From: a virus
Direction: 5' to 3' (one strand)
Virus record (IMG/VR): IMGVR_UViG_3300042516_002394
Location: 1 to 37,776 of that record
DNA length: 37,776 nt
Part shown: piece after piece, positions 21,746 to 30,056 of the stretch
How the letters are laid out: every line of letters begins with the position of its first letter
Numbering within the stretch: position 1 is the first letter of the stretch
The notes under the pieces: model-generated
Told to the model about the DNA's origin: nothing
Seen by the model: only the letters and a program-made list of their open reading frames with translations
Database searches by the model: none
Position numbers and translations under genes: made by a program

Positions 21746-22995
21746 CCGACATTAGCCGTTTGCAGACCCTTCGCTATGCGCTCCACACGAACGCCACGAC
21801 GTTTACCGGCACGCCTGGCGTGTTGTCGCCGCTTCAGATCACGGACGAGGCGTCGTCGTTCCTGCCGCGCCAACGCACGCCGATCGACCGCTCGCTGCGG
21901 TCGCTGTCGGGTCGTCGGTTCCCGCATATCCGCGGCGCGCAGGACGTGGCTGACCTGACCGTCGCCAGCGAGTTTAAGGGCGTGAACAGCAACACCGGCG
22001 GCGCCGTCACCGACTGGGAGGCGAAGATGGAGCAAGGCTACTTGCTCGCCAGCCTCTTCGGCGCGGTTGCGCCCGCGACGACGTCGACGGCGCCGACCGT
22101 TGCCGCCGCCGGCCACACGCCAGCTACCGGCGTGCTTGCGGTCGTCGGAACCACGACGGCGAACGGTCAGGTCGTGGCGTTTGCCACCGCGGCGGGTTTG
22201 CAGATCGGCCGCATCGAAAGCGGCGGCGGAACGACGACGCTGACGCTGCAACACCCCTACAGCGGCGCGCCCACGACGGGTGCTACGGTCTTCCGGCTCG
22301 GCGTCTACAGCGTCAGCGATTCGGTTACGTCGCACGTTCACGCGTTCTTCGCCGCCGAGGGCGAAAACTGGCGCCGCGACTACTTTGGCTGCGCGCCCAT
22401 GTCGCTAAACATCGGCATCCCGAACACCGGCGCGCTGACTATGTCGTCGGTGTTCTCGCCGACGTCGTGGTCGGACGTGGCCGAGGTAAATCCCGCCTAT
22501 GCCGACCCGACGGCGGGCAGCCCGATCGTGAATGACGGCGGCATCTTCCGCCTCGATGGCGTGGAGTATTTGCTGCGCAACGCGTCGATCACCTACAACT
22601 GCGCCACCGCCATCCGTGAGACGGCGACGCGCGCGAATGGCCGCCTCGGTGGCGTCTGTGGCACGGGCGAAGGTAAGAGCTTCATGATTGAGGGCGAACT
22701 ATACATCGGCGCCCCGAACGGCGGTTTGACGGCGCCTGAACTTGCGGGCGAACTCGTCGACAACGTTGCGTCCCCGTCGCTCGTCAACCTGCTCGGTAGC
22801 GACGTCGCCGCGGGGCAGGTGTCGACGGCGCGCGAGGTCGCCTTGCAGGTCGGCACCGAGATCGGCGGGTGCATGTACGCGCTGCTGCCAACGGCAGATT
22901 TCCGCGCGACCGTGCAGACGTCGGGCGCGTTCCCCGTCGTGCGTTTTCAGGCGATGGGGACCGGCGCGCTCCCTGCTGTCCTCGCGGTGGGCTGA
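21742..22995 (+). CDS. Major tail (tube) protein
   Basis: A 417-aa beta-rich protein in the tail-tube position, before the tail chaperone and tape measure. The N-terminal part (LQTLRYALHTNATTFTGTPG; QRTPIDRSLRSLSGRRFPHI) and the DLTVASEFKG motif resemble tail-tube subunits. The middle part holds a Gly/Thr/Ala-rich domain (about 115-195) with an ATTSTAPTVAAAGHTPATGV linker, likely an extra domain displayed on the tube surface. It is longer than many tube proteins (about 150-250 aa), which the inserted domain explains. A stacked hexamer ring is the expected assembly. Confidence 0.7.
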   Translation: MTDISRLQTLRYALHTNATTFTGTPGVLSPLQITDEASSFLPRQRTPIDRSLRSLSGRRFPHIRGAQDVADLTVASEFKGVNSNTGGAVTDWEAKMEQGYLLASLFGAVAPATTSTAPTVAAAGHTPATGVLAVVGTTTANGQVVAFATAAGLQIGRIESGGGTTTLTLQHPYSGAPTTGATVFRLGVYSVSDSVTSHVHAFFAAEGENWRRDYFGCAPMSLNIGIPNTGALTMSSVFSPTSWSDVAEVNPAYADPTAGSPIVNDGGIFRLDGVEYLLRNASITYNCATAIRETATRANGRLGGVCGTGEGKSFMIEGELYIGAPNGGLTAPELAGELVDNVASPSLVNLLGSDVAAGQVSTAREVALQVGTEIGGCMYALLPTADFRATVQTSGAFPVVRFQAMGTGALPAVLAVG

Positions 22996-22998
22996 GCC

Positions 22999-24387
22999 AT
23001 GCCTTACGCGACGCAACGCAACACCGACGGCGCGCAGCGATACCGCAACCGTAAGATCGACAATCGTTTGGCGACGATTGAGGACGATCTTGACAGCGGC
23101 GTGATCGGCGGCGGCGGTGGTGGCGGCGGTGCGCCGACGGGGGCTGCGTACGTCACGATCGGCAACAACGCGACGCTTACGGCCGAGCGCGCGTTGACGC
23201 AGGGCGCCGGCATCCTGATCACGGATGCCGGCGCTAACAGCACGGTTACAATCGCCGCGTCGGGCGTGGGCACCGCGCAATTGGGCGGCGACATTACGAC
23301 CGCCGGCAAGGCGTTGCTTGACGACGCCGACGCTGCGGCGCAGCGCACGACGCTCGGGCTCGCCGCGATTGCCGCGTCAGGCTCGGCGTCGGATTTGGCG
23401 GCGGGCACCGTCGCCGTCGCTCGTCTGCCGGCGCTGACTGACGCGCAATTCTTTACGACGGCCGGAAGCCCGACGTGGACCAAGCCCACATCGTTCACGC
23501 CGACGTGGGTTCGCGTAGTTTGCTACGGCGGTGGCGGTGGCGGTGGCGGTGGCGGCTCGCAGACCGGCGCGGTCGTACGCACCGGCGGGTGCGGCGGCGG
23601 CGGCGGCGCGCGTGTCGAGCGCACCTATCGCGCGTCGGACCTAGGGCCGACTGTCGCGATCGTCGTCGGCGCAGGCGGCACCGCTGGCGCGGCCGGGCTG
23701 TCGGGCGCCGCTGGCGGCACCGGCGGGCAGGGTGGCGTAAGCTCGTTCTCAACCGGCATCACGCTCTGTCAAGCCTTCGGCGGCGGTGGCGGATTCGGCG
23801 GCACGGCCGCCGCTTCTGCCGGCGGTGGTGGTGGCGGCGCTGGCGCGTACGCAGCGGGCGGCAACGGCACGGCAGCAGCCGGCGCGGGCGGCGCACCCGT
23901 CGCCGCGGTACCCGTCGGCGGCAGCGGCGTCGCGGGCAGCATCACTGCGACGTCGCCAGCCATGACCGAGCACGGCGGCGGCGGCGGCGGCGGGCACACG
24001 AACGTCCCCGCAAACAGCGCGGGCGGCGGAAGCCTATTCGGCGGCGGCGGCGGCGGATGCGGCGCGGGCGCAACGGTGGCGCCTGCCCTTATCGCGGCGC
24101 GTGAAGGCGGCGCGGCGGCGACGGGCGGCGGTGGCGGCGGCACGGCTGGCGTGTCTGGCGTGGCCCCGACGCCTGGTGGCGCAGGCACGGCCGGCGGCGC
24201 TTACCGCGGTGGCTACGGTGGCGGCGGTGGCGGCGGAACGATCACCGCTAACACCGCAGGCGCGGCCGGCGGCGCAGGTGGTGCATGCGGCGGCGGTGGC
24301 GGCGGTGGCGGCGTCGGCAGCAACACCGGCATCGGCGGCGCCGGTGGCGTCGGCGGCGTGGGTGCGGTGTTCGTCTTTTCGTGGTAG
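22999..24387 (+). CDS. Polyglycine-rich tail fibre or adhesin
   Basis: A 462-aa protein. The N-terminal part has a short charged helix (residues 15-32), a glycine run and fibre-like repeats including DDADAAAQRTTLGL, seen in many phage fibres. At about 155 comes TWTKPTSFTPTWVRVVCYGG, the standard start of a glycine-rich C-terminal domain (W-T-K-P then V-x-V-x-C-x-G-G-G-G). The last 290 residues are dominated by blocks of four to ten Gly and end VGAVFVFSW. Such polyglycine domains form receptor-binding tips, as in T-even gp38-like adhesins, where loops between Gly blocks set host specificity. The place between tube and chaperone genes is unusual for a fibre. Confidence 0.78.
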   Translation: MPYATQRNTDGAQRYRNRKIDNRLATIEDDLDSGVIGGGGGGGGAPTGAAYVTIGNNATLTAERALTQGAGILITDAGANSTVTIAASGVGTAQLGGDITTAGKALLDDADAAAQRTTLGLAAIAASGSASDLAAGTVAVARLPALTDAQFFTTAGSPTWTKPTSFTPTWVRVVCYGGGGGGGGGGSQTGAVVRTGGCGGGGGARVERTYRASDLGPTVAIVVGAGGTAGAAGLSGAAGGTGGQGGVSSFSTGITLCQAFGGGGGFGGTAAASAGGGGGGAGAYAAGGNGTAAAGAGGAPVAAVPVGGSGVAGSITATSPAMTEHGGGGGGGHTNVPANSAGGGSLFGGGGGGCGAGATVAPALIAAREGGAAATGGGGGGTAGVSGVAPTPGGAGTAGGAYRGGYGGGGGGGTITANTAGAAGGAGGACGGGGGGGGVGSNTGIGGAGGVGGVGAVFVFSW

Positions 24388-24396
24388 CACCGGGTT

Positions 24397-25047
24397 ATGC
24401 CCACGATCCTGATTTACCCCGGCCAGTTAGGCGAGCCGGCGCCCCTCCAATCCATCTTGCGCGAGGCGCACGACGCCGCGCGCGCCAGCCGGCAGGTTGA
24501 GATCGATGCGCGCACGAAAGCGCGCATCCCGCTCGACGACAACACGCGCTGGCCTGACGTCGAGGAAGCCATATCCGCCACGTCGCTCGCGCATGGCGCG
24601 CGCGATTCGGTCAAGGTGGCCGAGCACGCACGGCGCGTCGTCGCCCTGGCCGAAGGCAACGCGCTTGAGCCGCTGCCGCCCTACGAGCCATCGCCCGACG
24701 TTGAGGGCATCATCGTAACGATGCGCATCGTCGACGACGCGACGCGACGGCTCTGGACCGCGCAGACGCAGGCGGCATGGCTCGCCATCCGCGACGCCGC
24801 GAAGACCGATGACATCATGGCGCGCCGCGACGCGTACGATCGGCTTGAGCGCGCCTACGAGGCCACCGTGATCGGCGTCGTGGCGAGGCTGGATGGCCTG
24901 CAAGGCATGCGTGACAGCATCGCCGAGTCGATGCCCGCGCTGCGTCTCGCTGGGCTTCTGGTTCCGATCTACACGGCGGCACGGCACTTCATTGAGCTTC
25001 CCCCGGGAAAAGCCTTGCGCTGTGGGCAGCTAGCGCCGTCGACCTGA
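24397..25047 (+). CDS. Tail assembly chaperone, short form (gpG-like)
   Basis: A 216-aa, mainly helical protein directly before the tape measure gene. In siphoviruses this position encodes the tail assembly chaperone, made in a short and a frameshifted long form that guide tape-measure folding and tube growth. A GGGAAAA slip site lies at 25005-25011, 36 bases before its stop, and the -1 frame is open to 25373. No sequence motif identifies the family, so the call rests on order and the frameshift. The conserved-looking core is DVEGIIVTMRIVDDATRRLW followed by a helical bundle. Confidence 0.66.
   Translation: MPTILIYPGQLGEPAPLQSILREAHDAARASRQVEIDARTKARIPLDDNTRWPDVEEAISATSLAHGARDSVKVAEHARRVVALAEGNALEPLPPYEPSPDVEGIIVTMRIVDDATRRLWTAQTQAAWLAIRDAAKTDDIMARRDAYDRLERAYEATVIGVVARLDGLQGMRDSIAESMPALRLAGLLVPIYTAARHFIELPPGKALRCGQLAPST
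25005..25036 (+). promoter_or_regulatory. Probable -1 ribosomal frameshift site
   Basis: G GGA AAA at 25005-25011 is in the correct phase for a slippery X XXY YYZ heptamer in the chaperone frame. Five bases later, GCGCT (25017-25021) can pair with AGCGC (25032-25036) in a small hairpin. Slipping back one base leads into a frame open to 25373 that lacks a credible start of its own. Confidence 0.68.
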
Positions 25048-25373
25048 GTGAGTTTGACTGCGCGCGCTGCCCGGCGGCGCGGCGGTCGACCTTCGGGTGC
25101 CACGGTAACGGGCGCATCGCGTTTTTTGCCGGCACCCCGCACGAGACGCGCACCTGCCCACGGCGCCACATCCTCGACCACCCTGACGTCACCGGGCCGC
25201 TGTCCCTCTGGCGCGCCTGCGAGGGCAAGCCGGGCATTGAGGCGCTGCGTGTGCTCTCAACGCATGCCGTCGACGCTCTGGGCGTGGTAGACTCTGGCCG
25301 CGCCGCGAAGTCTGCGGACGACGCACGGCATGCGAGCGAACGAGCGAGCGCGTCAGCGCCCGCAAAGAGGTGA
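25011..25373 (+). CDS. Tail assembly chaperone, -1 frame extension (gpGT-like)
   Basis: After a -1 shift at 25011 the ribosome would read SLALWAASAVDLSEFDCARC and continue for 120 residues to a TGA at 25371-25373. The fusion product is about 325 aa (205 from the upstream frame). The extension has well-spaced Cys and His (DCARCP, FGCHGNG, RTCPRRH) that suggest a small zinc site, and a helical end. It has no ATG, and the only upstream codons belong to the first frame, so a separate gene is unlikely. This follows the rule of siphovirus chaperone pairs, in which the long form bridges chaperone and tape measure. The tape measure starts four bases after the stop. Confidence 0.68.
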   Translation, partial: SLALWAASAVDLSEFDCARCPAARRSTFGCHGNGRIAFFAGTPHETRTCPRRHILDHPDVTGPLSLWRACEGKPGIEALRVLSTHAVDALGVVDSGRAAKSADDARHASERASASAPAKR

Positions 25374-25376
25374 ATC

Positions 25377-27017
25377 GTGACGACCGGGCAGACCATCGAG
25401 GCCAAGATCACGGTCGACGCCAAACAGGCGCAAGCCGAGGTCGTCAAATTTACCGGCAGGCTGTCGGAGGTCGAAGAAAAGGCGAAGTCATCGAACGGCG
25501 CGATGGTTCGATGGCAAGAGCGCATGAAAGACGTTCAGAGCAAAATGGGGCCGTCGGCGGCCGCCATTTCAAGCGTGGCTAGTGCCTTGGGCCAGACCGG
25601 CGGCGAGGTCGCGAAGGTGGTTAATGCCGCAGGGCAAATGGCAGCCGCTTTCGGTGCTGGTGGACCGTGGGCGGTTGCCATCGTCGGCGCGACGTTGCTC
25701 GCCGATGAATATGCGAAGGCCGAGGCAGAGATAGCAGCGAACGCAAAGATTGCCGATGAAGCGTTAAAAGCATTCGGCGCGAATCTGACGCAAAACAGCG
25801 GCAAAGGCTTGGAGTTTATCAAGCAGAAAGCCGACGAAGCGGCAAGGGCTGTCAGGGATTTTGGCAAGACGTCTGAAGAGGTAACGATAGCGAATGCTCG
25901 GCTTGAAATTGCGGATACTGAGCGTCGCATCCGTGGCCTAGACGAAGCCATCCAGCGCCGAGAAAGAAACATCGGCATCGCGCGGCAGGAAATGAACGAC
26001 CCGGCCATCATTAAAAGCCGGCAAGACATTATCGATCGATTGCGCACTGTGGCCGAAGAAACAACGCTTATGAAGGAAACCATTGCGCGACGCAATGAAC
26101 TTACCGCTACACTTAAGAATCAACAGGACGAAACGCGTCGGCTTATCACTGCGCAGCGCACGCTTCGCGAACTTGAGGACTTGCCAGAGGGAAGCGCCGA
26201 CCTAATGGCCGCCGCCGGCGGCGGAATTCGGACCACCGGCTCAAGCATTGCCGCAGGCATGAGGCAAGCCGAGATCGATCGATGGAACGAGCGCGTCAAG
26301 CGCGATAAGGCCGAGCGACAGGCGCAGCTCGCCAAGATCAAAGAGGACCGCGATCTAGCCGCCATGCGCGCCGATGCAATCTTTAAGGCCGAGGAAGATC
26401 GGGCCAAGGAATCAGCGCGGCGACTGAAAGAGATTGCCGATCAGCGTCGACGCGAAGAAGAAGAAGCGCGCCGCGCAGAAGAAGCCGCGCGCCAAGCCGA
26501 GCTGCGCGATCAGGAGCAGAAATTCACCGCGCTTGCGACCGGCATGGCGACCGCCGTGGGGCGGTTCGCGACCGAGGCGGCGATGGGGCAGGAGGAGGCG
26601 CTTGCAAACCTGCTGTCCGCGGCGGCGGCGCAAGCCGGCGGCATGATCACGCTTGAGGGAGGCAAGATCCTTGCGGCCGGCATCGCTGGCGCGCTCGTCG
26701 GCAACCCTGCGGCGCCTGGGCAGATTGTCGGCGGCGCGGCGCTCGTCGCCGCAGGGACCGCCGTGCAGACCGGCGGGCCGGCGGCGGTGCAGTCGCTGCT
26801 CGGCATGGCCGGCATGGGCGCAGGCAAGGCGAGCGGCGGCGACAGCGGCGCCGCGCGCGACCGAGGGGCTGCACCCCGCTCGCCACGCGGCGGCGGCGAC
26901 GGTGGGCCGCTTGTCATCAATGTTTCCTACGGGGTCGGCGGGCCATTGCCCGAAGACACCGCGCGCGAGATCGCAAAGGTCATGAAGACGGGCAACCGTC
27001 GACGAGGTGCCGCTTGA
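25377..27017 (+). CDS. Tape measure protein
   Basis: A 546-aa, mostly helical protein that sets tail length and is released on infection. It starts at a GTG with GAGGTGA four bases upstream. It has an N-terminal helical region, a hydrophobic stretch (AAFGAGGPWAVAIVGATLL, about 89-107), a long central coiled coil (about 170-260 and 285-380, with EEEEARRAEEAARQAELRDQ), and Gly/Ala-rich hydrophobic parts (about 385-475). At the usual 1.5 angstrom per helical residue the tail would be about 80 nm, short for a siphovirus. The position after the chaperone pair supports the call. No lysozyme or peptidase domain is visible. Confidence 0.85.
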   Translation: MTTGQTIEAKITVDAKQAQAEVVKFTGRLSEVEEKAKSSNGAMVRWQERMKDVQSKMGPSAAAISSVASALGQTGGEVAKVVNAAGQMAAAFGAGGPWAVAIVGATLLADEYAKAEAEIAANAKIADEALKAFGANLTQNSGKGLEFIKQKADEAARAVRDFGKTSEEVTIANARLEIADTERRIRGLDEAIQRRERNIGIARQEMNDPAIIKSRQDIIDRLRTVAEETTLMKETIARRNELTATLKNQQDETRRLITAQRTLRELEDLPEGSADLMAAAGGGIRTTGSSIAAGMRQAEIDRWNERVKRDKAERQAQLAKIKEDRDLAAMRADAIFKAEEDRAKESARRLKEIADQRRREEEEARRAEEAARQAELRDQEQKFTALATGMATAVGRFATEAAMGQEEALANLLSAAAAQAGGMITLEGGKILAAGIAGALVGNPAAPGQIVGGAALVAAGTAVQTGGPAAVQSLLGMAGMGAGKASGGDSGAARDRGAAPRSPRGGGDGGPLVINVSYGVGGPLPEDTAREIAKVMKTGNRRRGAA

Positions 27018-27820
27018 GTTACCCTGTCATGCTTGGCGCCATCGTCATTCAGACGAACATCAACAACCGGCTGCGCTTTCGTGAGGGCGCAGGCGCAATC
27101 GGCAACGTCGACCTCGCCGCCGGCACGTATTACCTGCGCGGCGATGGCGCGACGGGCGACCTACTTCTTGAGATCAAGAACAAGCTCGACGCGTTTGGCG
27201 CGCTGGGGAATGCGTATACGGTCACGGTCGCGCGCAGCATCGACCCGGCGGCAGCGCACACCGCGATTACGATCACGCGGTCGGCGGGCACCGATACCTT
27301 CCAACTTGTGATCGATGGCTCGCAGACCTTCGACATGGCCCTTATCGGGTTCACCGCGTCGACAGCCAATGACGCCAATGCGAAGACCTCGACGCAGGCA
27401 TGCGCGGCGGCATGGGTTGGCAACGACGTTGCGCGCGAGATCGAGCCCTACAGCGAGCGCACCGTGGCCGTGCCGCGCGCGGTATCGGGTCGCGTGCAGG
27501 GCGTGACGCGCTCGGCGCGTATGCAATCCTGGCGGCTCGGGCTGGCCTTTATCGACGAGCGCCGCACCTATATTGAGAACGCCCTTGCCGGCGCGCAGGA
27601 CACGCTTGAGGGCTTCATCGAGCGTTTCGGCGCGGGCGCATCGCTTGAGCTCCACGAGCAGGCCAGCGTGACGGGCGTAGCGCTTGGCGCGCTGTCGTCA
27701 TCGACGCTGGTAGACGTGTGCCATTTCTCCGAGGACACGCTTTCGCGGTTTGAGCCTACGCGCTTGGGGCCGGGCGTGCCGCTCTACTCAATCGATCTGC
27801 GCCTGCATGCGAGGGTGTGA
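27014..27820 (+). CDS. Putative distal tail protein
   Basis: A 268-aa, mainly beta-rich protein directly after the tape measure, where distal tail (Dit-like) proteins occur; these form a ring joining tube and tip. A TTG at 27014 overlaps the previous stop and has GAGGTG seven bases upstream, so TTG is the preferred start; the ATG at 27029 has no such site. Segments include FREGAGAIGNVDLAAGTYYL and, near the C-terminus, GVPLYSIDLRLHARV. No diagnostic motif was recognised, so the assignment is positional. Confidence 0.58.
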   Translation: MSYPVMLGAIVIQTNINNRLRFREGAGAIGNVDLAAGTYYLRGDGATGDLLLEIKNKLDAFGALGNAYTVTVARSIDPAAAHTAITITRSAGTDTFQLVIDGSQTFDMALIGFTASTANDANAKTSTQACAAAWVGNDVAREIEPYSERTVAVPRAVSGRVQGVTRSARMQSWRLGLAFIDERRTYIENALAGAQDTLEGFIERFGAGASLELHEQASVTGVALGALSSSTLVDVCHFSEDTLSRFEPTRLGPGVPLYSIDLRLHARV

Positions 27821-27823
27821 CCC

Positions 27824-30055
27824 ATGGGATTTTTCGACGACTTTGCCGGGGCAGACTCGCATGCGGACCTCGTGCTTGCGGTACGCATCGAGGGTATCCC
27901 GGTGGCGTTCGTCGAACGCGCCATCCCAGCCGCGGTGGCGACGGGGCTGACGGGCTACACGCAATTTGCCGGCCTGACGCGCATCGACGAAGGCGAGGCG
28001 ACCCTAGACGTCGACGAGCGGCGCGAAATGGCCGCGACGATGCAGATCGAATTGTTGGACGATGACGCTAAGACGCTGGCGAGCCTGTTCGCGCTCAACC
28101 GTCGCTCGTCGACGTTCTTGACGGCGAACGCCACCGCGGCGGCGACGGCGCTGACGGTCGATGCAACCGCGGGGCTCGCAAACGGACAGACCGTCTACAC
28201 CGACGGCGAGACGATTACGATCGGCACCGTCGCATCGTCGACGAGCCTGACCGGCTGCACCCGCGGTGCGTTTGGCTCGACCGCGGCGGCCCTGTTTGGG
28301 ACGCCTGCGGGCTTCGAGGCGCCTATCTACACCGCGCCGCCGTCGTGGCGCAGTCGCCGGGCGTTTCTGTATGGCTACTCCCTCGACGCGCGCGGCAGCG
28401 GGTCAGAGGCGCTGCTCGGTGTGTGGATCGTCGACTCGTCGCCGCAGCATAGGGGCGATCTGTCGTGGTCCATGTCGTTCGCCAGCGTTGCGCAGGAATA
28501 CTACGACCGATCGATCGGTATCGGGCTGTCGACGGCGACGGTGCTTGAGCGGCCGACGTTCGCGCTCGTAAGCGGTCGACAGACGTACGAGTATGTTGTC
28601 GACAATCCGGGCGCCTTCCGGCTCGGCAACACACATCCCACGTACGCGCTTCTTCGTTGGCAGAGCATCGGCTGCATTTGCGAGGTCTATCAGGTCAACG
28701 TCAATTCGATAGTCGTCTACGGCGAAGCGCTTTTCGGCACGCTGCAAACGATTTCGATCTTTGAGGGCACGGAAACCCTACAGCCGATTCAGATCGTAGC
28801 GTCGAGCAGCATCACGTCGATCCTTATGGTGCTCTTGTCGCGCGAAGGGCAAAACGCGACGGTCTACGATCAGCTCCCTGGTCGGCTGCAAACGGCCACC
28901 GATCCGGGCTGGCGCTATGGCGCGGGCTTCACGGCCAACGAGATCGACACGGCGTCATGGACGTCGTGGGATTCGTCGCGCGTATCGAGCGTGATCATCG
29001 ATCAGGAGCAGCGCCTAAGCGACGTGCTGCGCGAGTGGTGCCTGCTAAACGGCGCCGCGACGCGCGTGACGAATGACGGCAAGCTTGCGGTCTTTTCGCT
29101 CGCGACGCCGCGCGTGACGTCGACGACGACGCTGGGGGCCGACAGCGTCATCCCTGATTCGCGCGTCGAGGTGGTGGCCGACGAAGCCGCGATCTACCCG
29201 TTGGCGCACGTCAAGGCCGACTATTCGCCTTTCGAGGCTGATTTTCGCAAAGAGGGCGACCTCGTCGACACCGTCGCAGCCAAGCGGCACCCGCGCAGTC
29301 AGGAGCGGCGCGAGATTGAGTTTCGCTCGATCGGCGTGACGAACATCCCGCTGTACGACGTGTCGATCGTGCCGTTCACGCCACCGGCGAGGATGACGAT
29401 CGGCGAACTGCAACAGGTCGCGGCTGATATCCAGCGCGGCGAAGGTGGATTCGCCCGGCGCTTCTTGTCGCTGTCGCTGACGCTGGCGCACCTCGGTCTG
29501 CGGATCGGCGACGTCGTCACGCTGTCAAGCGCATTGCCCGACGGCTTCGCGCAACTCCCCGACTTGCGCGGCGGCACGCTGGGCGGCGTGCAAGCGCGCG
29601 TCGTCTCTCGTCGTCCACGGTACGACGACGGCAGGGTCGACGTGCGGTTGCAGGTCCTTGACCCGCTGCTGCTCGTTGCACCCGCGGCGGCTATCTCGTC
29701 GCTGGTCGGCTCGACGCTGACGCTGTCGACGACGGGGCCGGAAGTATCGGGCGCGTCGCCGGCAAACGACTTCTTCGCTAACGCCGCTGTGCGCGTCTAC
29801 GACGTCAGCGCTGGCGTCGTGCACAACACTACCGTTTCGTCGATCACGTCAGGCACGCAGCTAGTCGTGGCGGCTGCACCGGCGTTCGCCGGCGGCATCG
29901 AAGCCGGGGTCGACTACATCGTGGGCAGCGTGTCGGCGACGACGGTGTCAGGCACATCGGTCAGCGGCTACACGGTCGCTGAGTGGGGCGCGTTGACGAA
30001 TGCCGCTGGGCGCGTGACGACCACGGTGGGGAACACTGAACCGCGGTGGAGGTAA
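27824..30055 (+). CDS. Tail tip or hub protein
   Basis: A 743-aa protein in the tail-tip position. Near residue 95-170 is a small repeated-type domain (TALTVDATAGLANGQTVYTD; ETITIGTVASSTSLTGCTRG) often found on phage tail-tip and spike proteins, with G-E-x-I-x-I-G and C-T-R-G-x-x-G-S/T. The middle (about 300-560) resembles baseplate hub proteins: LSDVLREWCLLNGAATRVTN, then beta strands with RRFLSLSLTLAHLGLRIGDV. A similar short beta domain with TVSSITSGTQLVVAAAPAFA lies near the C-terminus. Hub proteins form the needle tip that contacts the cell. No peptidase or lysozyme motif is visible. The start is an ATG three bases after the previous stop. Confidence 0.66.
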   Translation: MGFFDDFAGADSHADLVLAVRIEGIPVAFVERAIPAAVATGLTGYTQFAGLTRIDEGEATLDVDERREMAATMQIELLDDDAKTLASLFALNRRSSTFLTANATAAATALTVDATAGLANGQTVYTDGETITIGTVASSTSLTGCTRGAFGSTAAALFGTPAGFEAPIYTAPPSWRSRRAFLYGYSLDARGSGSEALLGVWIVDSSPQHRGDLSWSMSFASVAQEYYDRSIGIGLSTATVLERPTFALVSGRQTYEYVVDNPGAFRLGNTHPTYALLRWQSIGCICEVYQVNVNSIVVYGEALFGTLQTISIFEGTETLQPIQIVASSSITSILMVLLSREGQNATVYDQLPGRLQTATDPGWRYGAGFTANEIDTASWTSWDSSRVSSVIIDQEQRLSDVLREWCLLNGAATRVTNDGKLAVFSLATPRVTSTTTLGADSVIPDSRVEVVADEAAIYPLAHVKADYSPFEADFRKEGDLVDTVAAKRHPRSQERREIEFRSIGVTNIPLYDVSIVPFTPPARMTIGELQQVAADIQRGEGGFARRFLSLSLTLAHLGLRIGDVVTLSSALPDGFAQLPDLRGGTLGGVQARVVSRRPRYDDGRVDVRLQVLDPLLLVAPAAAISSLVGSTLTLSTTGPEVSGASPANDFFANAAVRVYDVSAGVVHNTTVSSITSGTQLVVAAAPAFAGGIEAGVDYIVGSVSATTVSGTSVSGYTVAEWGALTNAAGRVTTTVGNTEPRWR

Positions 30056-30056
30056 C

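Noticed and set aside
23475-24104. Arg-rich long frame within the polyglycine gene
   Set aside because: GGC/GGT glycine codons read as Arg/Trp in other frames; pure frame artefact.
25048-25290. 80-codon plus-strand open frame after the chaperone gene
   Set aside because: Arg/Ser/Ala-rich shadow. The alternative -1 frame has protein-like Cys/His spacing and a slippery site.
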